Shown piece after piece: positions 22,309 to 33,400 of a DNA stretch of 64,000 nt (positions are counted from its first letter, which is position 1; each line of letters begins with the position of its first letter). Below the pieces are notes generated by a model. The model worked only from the letters and a program-made list of their open reading frames with translations. It was not told the origin of the DNA and made no database searches. Source of the stretch: Gambelia wislizenii (taxonomy: Eukaryota > Chordata > Lepidosauria > Squamata > Crotaphytidae); the NCBI GenBank assembly GCA_030847615.1, contig JAUMIR010000003.1, positions 71,744,001 to 71,808,000 of the forward strand. The letters run 5' to 3'. The position numbers were made by a program, and so were the translations under genes.

Positions 22309-22916
22309 GGTCTTGTCTATAGAAGTGGAAAAAAATATGAACATCTGGGGAAAAGCAGGCATTCGCAACAATGCAACTTGTCTTCACGGTTAAAAGAGCC
22401 CCCCTAAATTCCACATGACCCTAGCCAAGATGGCAGCTGGTAGTGATTTACTCATGATTTTAAATCTGCCACTGCCAATTTTTTTTTTTTAAATAAGTTT
22501 CCTGTGGTGAGCACAAGGGTTATTTCGTATTTACAAAAGAAAGAAAGAAAGAAAAAAGAGTATAAAATTGCTGTTTGGTCAACTTACTGGACCCTCACTT
22601 AGCCGAAAATCCAACATGGCAGCTGCCGGTGCTTCCCTGTTTGCTAGCCCCATCCCCTATGCTTGTCCAGCCAATCAGATTACGCTTCTTGTTCATATCT
22701 GTGCTAATGTGAATGTTCAAAATGATCGCACATTTGCATGTCATATGGAGCTTTTTTTAAAAACCAGGACAGAGCCCCAGACTCGAGGCACATAGACTTT
22801 GCAGTGGATTTGGCTGCCCCCCTTCTGAATGACACTTATTTATGTGCATGTTCGTATGAATGGATTGCTGTACATTCACATCCCGTTCATATAATTTTGA
22901 CCATATAGATAAGCCC
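22309..22916. mobile_element. MITE family HT-A, copy 2 (reverse of copy 1)
   Basis: A 608-bp element with left end GGTCTTGTCTATAG and right end CTATATGG-type sequence ending in GATAAGCCC. It is flanked by TTC at 22306-22308 and 22917-22919. It aligns over its length to the reverse complement of 7887-8489. Shared phrases are GGCAGCCAAATCCACTGCAA and CTGATTGGCTGGACAAG (read on the strand of copy 1). A GAAA run lies near 22540. No transposase. Confidence 0.82.
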
Positions 22917-22919
22917 TTC

Positions 22920-24071
22920 ATTCCATCCTACTAACTCATACACTTCACTCACTCTTTAAATGCTTTGTTTTTTTAACAGTTAATGAGGAGTGATTTATTT
23001 TAGTTAGAGGGCTCTGATCCACCACAAGCATCGTAATAAATAGTTAGCTACAAAGATCACTCAGTGAACCAATAGCAGAGAATTTATTGATCTGAAATTT
23101 TTGAGAATGCCTGTGCACAACTTTCTGCACAACTGAATTTCTGCATCCTTTCTGCTTCCCTACTCCTAGTCAAGAAGTGCATCCTCCAACATGCTGGCGA
23201 GCACCATTTGCAAATGGCATTGAGGCAGAGTTAGGTAGGCACCATCTTCTCCAGCTCCATAAGTTTTTCCTTTCCCAGGAGCCTGCAAAATTTCCATGGG
23301 CTCTGAGGAATGTTAGGGAAGCTAGCCAATTGAGTTTAAGCTGGTTGGCTGGCATGTAGGACTGGAGAAGCCAAAAGCAAAGGCTTCACTCTGCTCTGAA
23401 CCCTGCCCACATGGCAGGCTCTGCTTCTCCCTTCATCAGTTAGTTTGGATGCTGAAAATGCCTTCAGACTATGAGTTCAGTATTGATGCTTCCTAGGAGA
23501 TTATCACACGAGGCTACTATTCTGGAATTACAGCAAGGTATTTGCAATTTGACCAGTACTTATCGCACAACACCGTGTCTATTTTGCTGCTGGTTTGCAT
23601 TGTAGTCATTTCTGTAGTGCACCTCTTAATTGACAGGGAAAACCCATCAATGGCTCTCTTATGCCAGTATGCCCCATTGTGTGAAAGATCCCTTCTTCAA
23701 CAGTACTGAGATGATGGAAGTCATGCTGCATGAGAGGGCATGACCTTCCTCCTTTCCCCCCCCTCTCCCTTCCCCCTTGCTATTCTACTCCATGCCTGTT
23801 TTTTTTATTTTTTGCAGTGATTGCGGCACAAAAAGAAAAAGAAAAGAAAAAAGAAAGGCATGCAGCCAGCTTCTTCCTCCCTCCTCCTACCAAAGAAGGA
23901 ATGATAGCCCTCCCTTGCTGGGGAGACTGCTCCCAGACAAGGAACACCCAGTATTTCAAGTGTTCATCCCAATTTCTGAATGGGATAATAATTGCCACTT
24001 TCTGAAGTGCATTGCAGTCCTTTGGGGGTGTAGTGGCCTCAATCCCTGACTTGTAGGTTGTTTTTCTCCAT
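22920..24071. other. Unassigned stretch, possible MITE relic
   Basis: Sequence around 23500-23700 (ATTATCACACGAGGC, CTTATCGCACAACACCG) has the look of a decayed short DNA element, but I find no paired ends. An A/G-rich run lies at 23828-23862. The block CCACCAAAGAAGGAATGA-like near 23888 also occurs in the tandem repeat at 25920-26150. Confidence 0.4.
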
Positions 24072-24901
24072 GGTGTCATTTACACAGCAAAATAAATCCT
24101 CTAAGAATTCGCCAAGACTCCTATTAGTCCCCACATGTTTCGATTCAAAGTTGCCCTATTCAGAAGGAGGGGGGCCAAAAAATCCTTAAGTTACGAGGTA
24201 AAAGCTTTCGCTATTTTCCCAGACTTTTTTGACAAAGTTCGCAGAAATGCGCACAATAGGTAGTGTGAACTACCTATTCGCAAAAGGCTGTGTGATCTAC
24301 CAGCATTTTTTCCGAAACAGGCTCACGGCAGAGCTGAGTTGTGATTTGTTGGAGCTCAGAGGGGGTGTGCTTGCAAGGGATGCCTTTGGAATGCAGGATC
24401 CGCCATTTTTTCTTTTTTGACACAGACTAGGCAACCTGGCTACCTGCCTCCCTGCTTGAGTGTTCACCTCCATCCCTGCTCCTTCAGTGGCTGATCACTG
24501 CCTTGCTTTATTGGGGGGGGGATTTGCAGCATTTGAGAGATGCAGTCTCTTCCTCCCTTGGCTTCGTCCCAGCAGCCAGTAAGCGAATGGGAAATGTCAG
24601 GGGGGGGGAGGAGGAAGAAGAGGCTTCAATGGGAGACAAGCAAGCAATGGGACCGATAGTCCCATTGCCTGCCTGTCTGCTGCTGGAGCCTCCTCCTCCC
24701 TTGTCCTCCCCTCCCCACTTGCCTCAGAAGCCAGCAAGCGAATGGGGGAATGGAGGGGAGAACTCCCCCATGTGAACTGCTAAATTGCATACTTCTCGGG
24801 ATTAATCAGAATGGCCAAAATCATGTAAACTGCTCGGCTCAGAATCGAAATGGAAGTAAGCCGGCATTTTCCGCATTAAAAGTGGTCGTGTAACTGACCC
24901 C
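24072..24901. mobile_element. MITE family HT-C, copy 1
   Basis: An 830-bp candidate. The left end GGTGTCATTTACACAG and the reversed right end GGGGTCAGTTACACGA form imperfect inverted termini. Flanks are CAT and CAG, so a 3-bp duplication would need one change. The same termini are seen in the clearer copy at 62664-63753. It contains a run of nine G at 24600. No transposase. Confidence 0.55.
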
Positions 24902-25375
24902 CAGGTTTTTCAAATTCATTGGTTGTGAAAACTCCACATTCAACAGGCCCAACCGGCAAAGGGGAAAATCAGGGCAATCCACATGGGTGGGTTTATGCGT
25001 ATTGGCTAGGAAGTTGGTGGGATCCTGGCAGGAGGGCATCAGGAGGCTCCAGAGAGGCAGCTTTGAACTCCATGGAGGCTGAGGATGCTGCCAGCCCAGT
25101 AATAAAAGATCACCGCCAAGAGATGGAGGAGGCAGAGGATCACCAGGAGGCGGCTAGACTTTTGTAGTGATGGAGCAGGCAGATCCCTCATCCCTGCACG
25201 TAATTGTCACTCCACCAAGCTGGGCAGCAGAGGGCTTAGCACTGTGGCGGTGGCAACTGCTAGCAACACACTCAGCAGCTCCCACTGAGACTGTCAGGAA
25301 AGGGAGGGGAATTCTCCAGGCAAGGAATTACTGTAGTTGGCTGCCCCTGTAACACTAAAGAAAGAATGGCATATT
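24902..25375. other. Unassigned non-coding stretch
   Basis: The open frame at 24919-25167 (rich in Glu/Gly/Ser) lacks a family motif. The composition is locally GC-rich. Nothing I can name. Confidence 0.35.
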
Positions 25376-25871
25376 GAATTTCCTTGGGTTTTTTCCGGGC
25401 TGTCAGGCCGTATTCTGGAACAGTGTCTTTCTGACGTTTTGCCTGCATCTGTGGCTGGCATCCTCAGAGAATGGTTGTGTAGGTGTGTGTGTGTGGAGTT
25501 TATATGCTGTGAACCCCCTGTTGGGGAGGATATGTAAATTTGTGTGATTGAATGGTTAGTTTCTGGGTATAGAAATGCAAGGCTCATTAGTATCTGTTTG
25601 GCTAATTGTTGGTTGATGGGCCATTATCTGCTGGGACTCCCTCTGTCCCTGGGTGGAATTCTTTACACAAATGTACATATCCTCCCCAACAGGGGTTCAC
25701 AGCATATAAACTCCACACATACACCTACACAACCATTCTCTGAGGATGCCAGCCACAGATGGAGGTGAAACGTCAGAAAGAAACTACCTATTCCAGAACA
25801 CGGCCTCACAGCCCGGAAAAAAACCAAGAAAATTCTATGGATGCCGGCTGTGAAAGCCTTCAACTTCACAA
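25376..25871. mobile_element. Penelope-like element made of inverted terminal arms
   Basis: The left part (25376-25663) is the PLE terminal region in minus orientation, starting TTTCCTTGGGTTTTTTCC. The right part (25664-25871) is the same region in plus orientation, ending TTCAACTTCACA. The two arms are about 205 bp where they overlap and face each other head to head. PLEs commonly carry such a partial inverted copy at their 5' side. No nuclease or RT sequence remains. Confidence 0.85.
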
Positions 25872-25899
25872 TGACAGATGTCTTCCTGCAAGGAATGAC

Positions 25900-26160
25900 T
25901 TTGATTTTCGGGGGGGGGGGGGGAAAGGTGCAGCTGGTTCCCCCCACACACACCACCAAAGGAGGAACAACTCTCATTCCTTCTTTGGTGGCCGCAGAGG
26001 TGTGCAGCTGGCTTCCTCCCACCACCACCAAAGGAAGAATGACAGATGTCTCCTCATGAGGAACGACTCTCATTCTTTCTTTGGCTGCCACGGAGAGGTG
26101 GCTTCTCCCCCTCCCTCCCCTCCCACCAAAGAAGGAATGACAGTCCTCCCTCACCCAGGA
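25900..26160. repeat. Degenerate tandem repeat, about three units
   Basis: The pattern GTGCAGCTGG.TTCC, then ACCACCAAAGGARGAA, then GACTCTCATTCTTTCTTTGG recurs at about 25928, 26007 and 26095, with decreasing fidelity. A run of 14 G precedes it. A single related unit is found near 23870. Open frames on both strands across it are by-products of the repeat. Confidence 0.7.
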
Positions 26161-26731
26161 GACATGCACAGGGAAGGGCATGCAGGGGTCAGAAGGTGGA
26201 GTTATGTCAGTGGTATGGAAAGCAGGTTGCATCACCAAGGATAATGAAGACAGTGTTCATGAAGAAAAGTGTGACAAGTGTGACAAACATTGATCCAAAA
26301 CTGTTATGCTTGTATAATTAAACTAGCAGGATTGCTGCAGGATAACAGGCTGATGTGATAATGCCCCTAGTTTGTAGCTGCTCTATTGTACTGCCTGAAG
26401 CAGGACATACATAGAGTATTAATTGCACATTGGGACTGCTATTGGGCCTGAGCTTGGAAAAATTACTTTTTAAAATTACAACTTCTTGCATCCCCCAGCC
26501 AGCACTGGGGTACAATTACAAACTTTCAAAAGGGGTAATGTGGAGGCAATACAGCCTGTGACAAAGGTAAACATGTCTTATAGCTCTTTATGCATGTCTA
26601 CAACCTCAAAGGTTTTACTAAAGAAGAAAATCTTACTATCCTGCAAGGACAGAATTGCAAAAAGGTACATCTTGAAGCAGCTCCAGCAAATCTGCCCACT
26701 GACAATTGCCACTGATAACTAACGTCACATT
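26161..26731. other. Unassigned non-coding stretch
   Basis: No recognisable gene or repeat. Confidence 0.4.
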
Positions 26732-27005
26732 ATTTTTTTAATCTACTTATTTATACCCCGCTCTTCAGCCACAAGGCTATCAGAGCTGGCTTACAAATTG
26801 TTTTAAGCAATAGCAATTTACACCTCTACACTGCATTAAGCAGTTTCCAATGTGTGTTTGCTAATTGCCCCCACAAGCTGGGTACTCAATTTACCGACCT
26901 ACGAAAGGATGGAAGGCTGAGTGAACCTTGGAGCCGGCTGGAATCGAACTTGCAACATGGTGACTTGCAGTACTGGCATTTAACCACTGTGCCACCAGGG
27001 CTCCC
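26732..27005 (-). mobile_element. tRNA-derived SINE (second family), full length
   Basis: Reverse complement of 16293-16577, with tail, body, B box (GGAATCGAAC on the plus strand) and head ending GTGCCACCAGGGCTCCC. This copy shows that the 20211-20452 copy has lost its head. Confidence 0.88.
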
Positions 27006-29424
27006 TAGATTCATAAGTGATCTGTAACTATCTGATGTAAAGCAGCAGCAGCAGCAACCAAGTTGTTCCCATAGTGTACCACTACTAGCGCAGTGCATGA
27101 AAGTTGAAGTATGGACTCTTACAGACTGGTCAGCTTTCCATTTCTGTCCCTTATCAGAAGCAGAACTGGGAGGAAAATTAGAATGGTGAGCTTGTGGAAA
27201 TTGAAATCAATATTTCAACCTAGGTTCACCATGGTTTAGAAAGGACAGGCATGAAGCAATTTTGTGTTGAAGATTGTTACAATCATACAGCAAACAAGTG
27301 GCTAGGGGAAAAAAAAACCTAAACAGGAAGAAAAATCTTCATATTTTAACAACATGCAATCTATTTGCTGGTTATGCTAGCTGGCTGAAGACAGGTAAGG
27401 ACTAAGGGTCACCCAGATACATCTAAATGATGAATGGAGGAAAAAGGGTGGTCCTGCCATCCTCAACACTGTAGCCCTAATCCAATCTGGGACACCTCAT
27501 AATTACTAAAGGGAATTTGTCTTCCACATCTTGTATAACCTGACTCTTCATCTCCTTTTGTCTGCAATAGAAAATGGTGATTTGCACCACTACTGTTGCA
27601 TTGGTGGAACAACTGCACTGCACCGCTTCTACCCTTATATCAACGAGACATACATCATCCAAATATATGACCATTCAGAGATCAGATTCAGTACCAGTGT
27701 AATTAGGCCTGTGTGAAAGAGGTGGAGTAAGTACCTATAGGGGATGACAGGGGCTCTTGGGATCCCTCCAGGCCACCTTTCTTAGAAAGGTGGAATGCCC
27801 CAGGGAAGAGGAAGGTTTATGACTTGATGGCAGCAGACCAGGTAGAGTGGCATCTTGCTGCTTCTCATCACTCATCAGTCTTATGGGTGTAGCCCCCTGC
27901 TAGCCCTCTCAGTGGGCATTTGATGTTGATTTTTTTTTGTTTGTTTTTTTTTATAAAGGGGGACAGTGGTGGGTCTCCTTGGGGGTCAAGACAGCTCCCG
28001 AAGCCCTGAAATTGCCTCATTCAATGGTTTAGCCCATCCCACCCCAGTCCAAAATATTTTTATATGTGAAGTGGCATGCAAACACCAACTCCTTTCTAAT
28101 TGGGGCCATACTTTAAAAAAAGAAGTCATGCTGCCTTGTTCAGACAGCAGTCCTGTCACCAAGAAACAGTAGACTGGAAGAGACAAAGGCCAGGGCATTT
28201 TGAGGTGTTGCTCCATGCTTAAGGGAACCCCCTTCCTTGACAAATACATGTGGCCCTATCCTGTTTTTACATGGGTCCTGAAGAACTTTCGTTTCCAAGC
28301 TACTCTTAATGTATCTCTTACTGTGTTTCATTCAGCTGCTACTTTTTTAATAACAAGAGTATGGACAGTATTGTACATAGTTTAAAGTGTGCTGTCAGTT
28401 AGAATAACTTTAGCCATTAAGTTTTATATATTGTTAGGTTCAATATATTGTGAGCTATCTTGAGAGCCTTAGCCTGGAAAGGCAGCATACAAATGCTGAA
28501 AATGTAATAAATTCATCTCCCTACCCCGACCCCCACATGTTGCCTGAAGTGGGTCACTATGTCCACCTGTTGCATGACAGTGTAAGCTCTGAAGCCAAAC
28601 ATAGTATCAATTCATCTCTTGAATGCTGTCAGTTGTGGAAAAGAGAACTGGAGATACTCTGGACAGTAGCTGCCAGGAAGTTGTTGTCATTGGCAGATAA
28701 GTAGCTTCTGAGTAACGACAACATGGAATTTCAGCAGCAGTTCCTTTCATGCTCCACCACTATCCAGGTGCTGGTTCCTTGAGGGGGCCAGAGAAACCTC
28801 AGCTCCATGGAGCAATGACTAATTGACTGCATATGCAGAAATGTGAGGGGGCTAGTTATCACTGAAATGGCTATGGGGCAGAACAGCTATTTAATTATAA
28901 TGCCATTTTGCTCTTTGTTTCTTTCTTATTGCCTCTTCATCACTGGGATAGAGCTGCTAAACTCTGACCACTTCACATTTGAGTCATATCACTTCTTTTG
29001 TTTTGACAGTAAAGCCAGATGGCTCTGTTGTTGATTGGCTTTCTGTTGATCAGCTCTCTGAATTAGCAGAGAGAGGGAGGAGAGGGGAAAGGCAGTATGT
29101 GTACTGGCAATGTGGTACTCATGCTTAGCTTTAGTGAGTTGTCACATGGCTGTGAACAATTTCAGCTGTGATAATGAAAAGTATTTTAAATAGGATTTAC
29201 ATTAGGCCTGCACCAGTATCACCTTGTTAACAGTTTTTTCAATTTTCTTTCAGCATAATTTGTACCTCATAGTCTTGCAACATTTTTGTACTCTTCACAA
29301 TTTTTGTCTACACATGTTTCTTGGGATCATGAAATGTTCTTTTGGGTCAATTAATTCTCTCACACTTATCTAATCTATCCAGTTGCTCATCCAAATGTGC
29401 ACAAAGAGAATTTTTGTAGGGGTC
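27006..29424. other. Unassigned stretch, one possible LINE tail
   Basis: Only 28390-28510 is suggestive. ATATTGTGAGCTATCTTGAGA and GCATACAAATGCTGAAAATG followed by AATAAATT resemble the common 3' end GTGAGCCGCCTTGAGT...AAATAAAT of L2/CR1-like elements. I see no exon, RNA gene or other repeat in the rest. Confidence 0.35.
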
Positions 29425-30215
29425 TTAGTAGACCACAAGCTAAACGTAAGCCAACAGTGTGACACAGTGGCCAGAAAAGCCAGTGCTATTCCAGGCTGCA
29501 TCAACAGGAGTATAGTGGCTGAGGGCCCTTTCACACAATAGGATTATAGTGCTAAAATCCACGTTAACTGCTATGGTTTGATCTTATGGAATCCTGGAGT
29601 TTGTAGTTTGGTGATGCAGTGGAGCACTCTGGCTGAGAATCCCAGGATTCCATTGGACGGAACCATCACAGTTAAAGTGGAATTATAGCATTATAGTTCT
29701 GTATGAATAGGCCCCAGATTGGAGGAAGAGTAACACACTATTCCACTTTGGTCAGACCCCACCTAGAATACTGTGTCCAGTCCTGAGCACATGACAAAGT
29801 GGAATATGTCCAGAGGAGGGTGACAAAGATGGTTAAAGGTAGCAAAACCAAGCTGTATGAGGAACAGCTTAGGGAGCTAGGTATTTTTAGCTTGGAGAAA
29901 AGAAGATTGAGAGCTGGCATGATAGCCATCTTTAAACATCTGAAGGAGTGTCATGTAGGAGATGAAGCATGGTTGCTTTCCACTGCTCCAGAAACTAGGA
30001 CACAAACCAATGGATTCAAATTACAGGCAAGAGATTTCACCTAAACATTAGGAAGAACCTCCTGCCAATAAGAGATATTCAGTGGTGGAATAGATGGCTT
30101 TAGAAGGTGGTGGATTCTCCTTTTGTGGATTTTAAACAGATGACCATTTCCAGTAGTGCTTGGACTAGATGGCCCTTGTAGTCCCTTCCAACTCTATGAT
30201 TTTATGATTTCTGAT
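29425..30215 (+). mobile_element. CR1 LINE fragment interrupted by a MITE
   Basis: Plus strand: LVDHKLNVSQQCDTVARKA and then GCINRSIVAE before the insertion at 29523. After it come the VQRRVTKMVKGSK block, LRELGIFSLEKRRLRAGMIA and FKHLKECHVGDEAWL. The end is CTTGTAGTCCCTTCCAACTC, TATGATTTTATGAT, the decayed CR1 octamer tail. It is more diverged than the copies at 2846 and 55423. Confidence 0.88.
29523..29715. mobile_element. Short MITE inside CR1
   Basis: A 193-bp element with ends GGGCCCTTTCACACAATAG and (reversed) GGGGCCTATTCATACAG. It includes the phrase ATGGAATCCTGGAGTTTGTAG, common in squamate MITEs. Flanks are TGA and AGA. CR1 similarity resumes right after it. Confidence 0.7.
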
Positions 30216-32582
30216 GAGTTGTTCTTCTAGGATGATCATGTTTGGAATTTTGCCCTGGAATTGAACACTTCAGTCTTTATGACAACCGAAAACACTCTAT
30301 CAAACTTTAAGGTGTCTAGTACAGTATTGCACTTTCAGTACTGAAAGAGATAGAGAGCAGAATTTGAGTCTGAATTCGGGTATTGCAGAAGGTAACTTGT
30401 AAAACAGGTAATATTGCAACAGATATTTTAGGCAGAGCCAGTATGTCCACCTGCCAGGGATGCTGTGGCATCTGATTTTCTGCATCAGGTTGGACTACAA
30501 CTTGAAATCCCTTTCTTTTTCCTTCTTGGGTTTGACTTCATTCCTTAGAACTCCTCATCTAAAACAAAATCAAAGCTTAAGTGATGCTCATGTGCACATG
30601 CACACACGTACACATACACACACACACTCTCTGTTCTCATTCAATCTTTCTTACCCTATCTCTTCCTTGTCTTCCTCTCTTTGATGTTACTCCCACTCCT
30701 GACATTTAGATTGCAAGTTTCTTATTTTGGCTTATATTACCGTGTGTATTTATGTCGCTCTCTTAAAATTTATTTCTTTACTTGTTTAATAAATTATAGT
30801 ATACATTATTAAAAAAAACAGTTGAGGCCAACACACCTTTAAAAGCAGTGAGCATCACCAAATCCCATGAAATGTTTTGAAAATTGGGACTCATTACTAG
30901 GCTTACAGAGTTCTCAGGCTCAGCCTTTTCTCTTTTTTGTCTTGCGATGTGGGATTCTCAGGGTGAGGGTGAGGGGCTGCTATGCCTTACTCTAATATCT
31001 GTTGCACATTGGGAGGCATATCAGAGTCAAACTTACAGGGCATGTAGGCCAATCTGTGCAGGATTAGCCCTGCCAGTCAGGCAAACAATCATTCCAGGAA
31101 TACTACCAGAGCTCTAGAGGCCCTTTCGGCTGATTTGTGTTTCTATTTGAATACAGTCCAGGAATACTGGCCTCCATTACATTCTCTTAGTGCACTTCTA
31201 CCCTTGTTATTTTGTGCTTGGAGAAATGGCTTATTGTTCTGTTCACTCAGACAGCTTTGATAAAGAAGCCAGAGATGATCAACTCCTTTTTTTTTTTAGT
31301 TAGTCTGCAGTTAACAATGCCTGTCACATAATTGCATGCACTCGGGTTGATCCCAAGCTCTCTTGTGAATGTGGAGACTTAAGTGGGAACAGGCTAGGAC
31401 TTGCTTTATCCCAATGGAGCTGGAGCAGGGGTCAGAGCACAGATAGTCATGTATCATGGGGTGAAATTAAATTGGTCACCTTGTCATTTTAACAGAGCCT
31501 TTTTTAAAAAGTGCAACCAGACACAAAATATGCCATTCTGAAAACATGTATGCAGCCCAGGAATTCAAGTAATGCAAAAGTTTGTATTATTTTAGCTGAT
31601 CTAAAAGGCAAATTATAGCAATGGAAAAAGTAAAGTAAGAAGTCATGACTCCCTTGGCTCTGCTTGCTAGGGGATTCTGGGAGTTGTAACCCCCCAAAGT
31701 AACTTTTCTAAGCCTGGTCTAGAACTCCAGACTTTGATTAAAGAACTCACTAGAGGACAGTTCAGTGTGAGTCACATATCCCAGTGGAATTACAAATCAT
31801 TAGGAAGTTTTACTCTGTCACCAGTGGTTTGAAACAGGATAATGGTTTCTTATCACACTGCATTATTAGTTGGCTTACTTAATGCCAGGATGTCAGTGAT
31901 ATTAGCAACAGTATGGTGAATGGCAATGGTTAATAACATAATTGACACTGCCTCTACTCTCTTGCATTTAATAATGTAATTGATACTATCCATACTCTCC
32001 TGCCAGTACTCTCTTGCATGGCTGATTTCATGTACTTTATGTACCTAAGTTCTGGGTAACGGTGATGATATTTCCATGAAAGGTCAGGCTGTAAGTTTGT
32101 TAGTCTTTGAGGTGCCACGGGAGTCTTTCTTGCTTTTAGTGCAACAGACTAACAAGGCTACCCTGTCCAAGTAAAATTCATAAGGGATCTGAGTCAACTG
32201 AGCATCGTGTTCTTAGGGGAAAAAACCCACAGAAGACTGTGTGTCTATAACTCAAGCTCACCTTACAATGTCAAGGTCTAAGTGGAGTCAGAATACTGGT
32301 CCCCTACCAGCACAATATGGCCCACTCTAACTGGCCCAAGACAAATACTGAAGTGCACTTAATGGAATCTGAAGGAAAAAAGGGAGAGGCAAGTCTCCAA
32401 GCGCTCTGTAGACGCTCTTTATTTATTATTTAAAACAAGCCCAATGCGTTTTGGCCTATGTAATTGATTCATATCTTGCCAACTTCTTCAGGGGCAAGAT
32501 ATGCAACTAGAAGAAGAAATTTCTGGAGCTAAAAAAAAAAAAAATCACTTTTTTATTTTCCTTGCTTCCCCCCCCACCCCCG
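30216..32582. other. Mostly unassigned, with a (CA)n and two repeat-like patches
   Basis: A (CA)n tract lies at 30598-30627. The patch at 32090-32165 (TTTGTTAGTCTTTGAGGTGCC, then CAACAGACTAACAAGGCTACC) is a widespread reptile repeat phrase with inverted ends GTTAGTCT/AGACTAAC. The patch at 32395-32505 (CAATGCGTTTTGGCCTA, TTCTTCAGGGGCAAGATATG) is another repeat phrase that I recognise but cannot classify. Confidence 0.45.
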
Positions 32583-33197
32583 TTTTTTTCCCCTGTGAGG
32601 CCATGTTCTGGAAGAGTTTCTTTCTAACGTTTCGCCTGCATCTGTGGCTGGCATCTTCAGAGAATGGTTGGGTAGGCGTGTGTTTGGGATTTATATATTG
32701 TGAAGCCCTGTTGGGGAGGATATGTAAATTTGTGTATTTGAATGGTTAGTTTCTGGGTGTAGAAATGCAAGGCTCATTAGTGTCTGTTTGGCTAATGGTT
32801 GGTTGATGGCCCATTAACTGCTGGAAATCCCCCTGTCCCTGGGTGGAGTTCATTTGTAAGTGTTGAGTTTTGATTCTATTGTTTTCAAAACTGGGAGACA
32901 GATTGTGTTTACTTTTAAGGTTTCTTCTTTCCTGTTGAAGTTGTCCAGGTGTTTGTGGATTTCAATAGCTTCTCTGTGCATTCTGGCATGATAGTTGTTT
33001 GGCCTGGTCCAGAATTTCTGTGTTTTTAAATAACATTTTGTGTCCAGGTTGGTTTATAACATGTTCTGCTACTGCTGATTTTTCTGGCTGGCCCAGTCTG
33101 CAGTATCTCTCATGTTCCTTGATTTGTGTTTGCACACTGCATTTAGTGGTTTCTATGTAAACTTGTCCACAGCTGCATGTGGACTTCAACTTCACAC
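32583..33197. mobile_element. Penelope-like element, long inverted arm and tiny direct end
   Basis: Minus-strand arm 32583-33180 has the terminal region plus a GIY-YIG piece: CSCGQVYIETT, VQTQIKEHERYC, KSAVAEHVINQPGHKMLF. The Gly of YIG is Glu and the catalytic Arg is Gln. It is directly followed by GGACTTCAACTTCACA (33182-33197), which is the plus-strand 3' end of the family. So the copy is an inverted 5' arm joined to a 16-bp direct end. Confidence 0.82.
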
Positions 33198-33400
33198 TTT
33201 CCATTTGATCAATTACACAGGCTGAAATGTGTCAGGCTTGTTTCAAATATCATCAGCCCTCTGTAGCCATGGATTCTTCATCCATGGATTCCACCATCCA
33301 TGGCTTGAAAATATTCCAAAAAATAAAATTCCAAAAAGCAAACCTTGATTTTGCCATTTTATAAGAGACACCATTTTACAATGCCACTGTATATAATGGG

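Noticed and set aside
24919..25167. Host exon
   Set aside because: The frame is open and polar, but it lacks a known motif, and no convincing splice sites or neighbouring exon are seen.
25663..26238. 191-residue minus-strand and 161-residue plus-strand open frames
   Set aside because: Both are produced by the PLE arm and the tandem repeat. Neither shows a family motif.
30590..30630. CRISPR-like or regulatory repeat
   Set aside because: It is a plain (CA)n microsatellite. No spaced direct repeats of CRISPR type exist in this window.
32395..32505. A named repeat family for the CAATGCGTTTTGG sequence
   Set aside because: I have seen the phrase in vertebrate repeats but cannot place it in a family, and no second copy is in the window.
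33345..33400. Met start of the 367-residue LINE frame
   Set aside because: These codons are MITE sequence plus the target duplication. The LINE starts at 33401 and has no start of its own.
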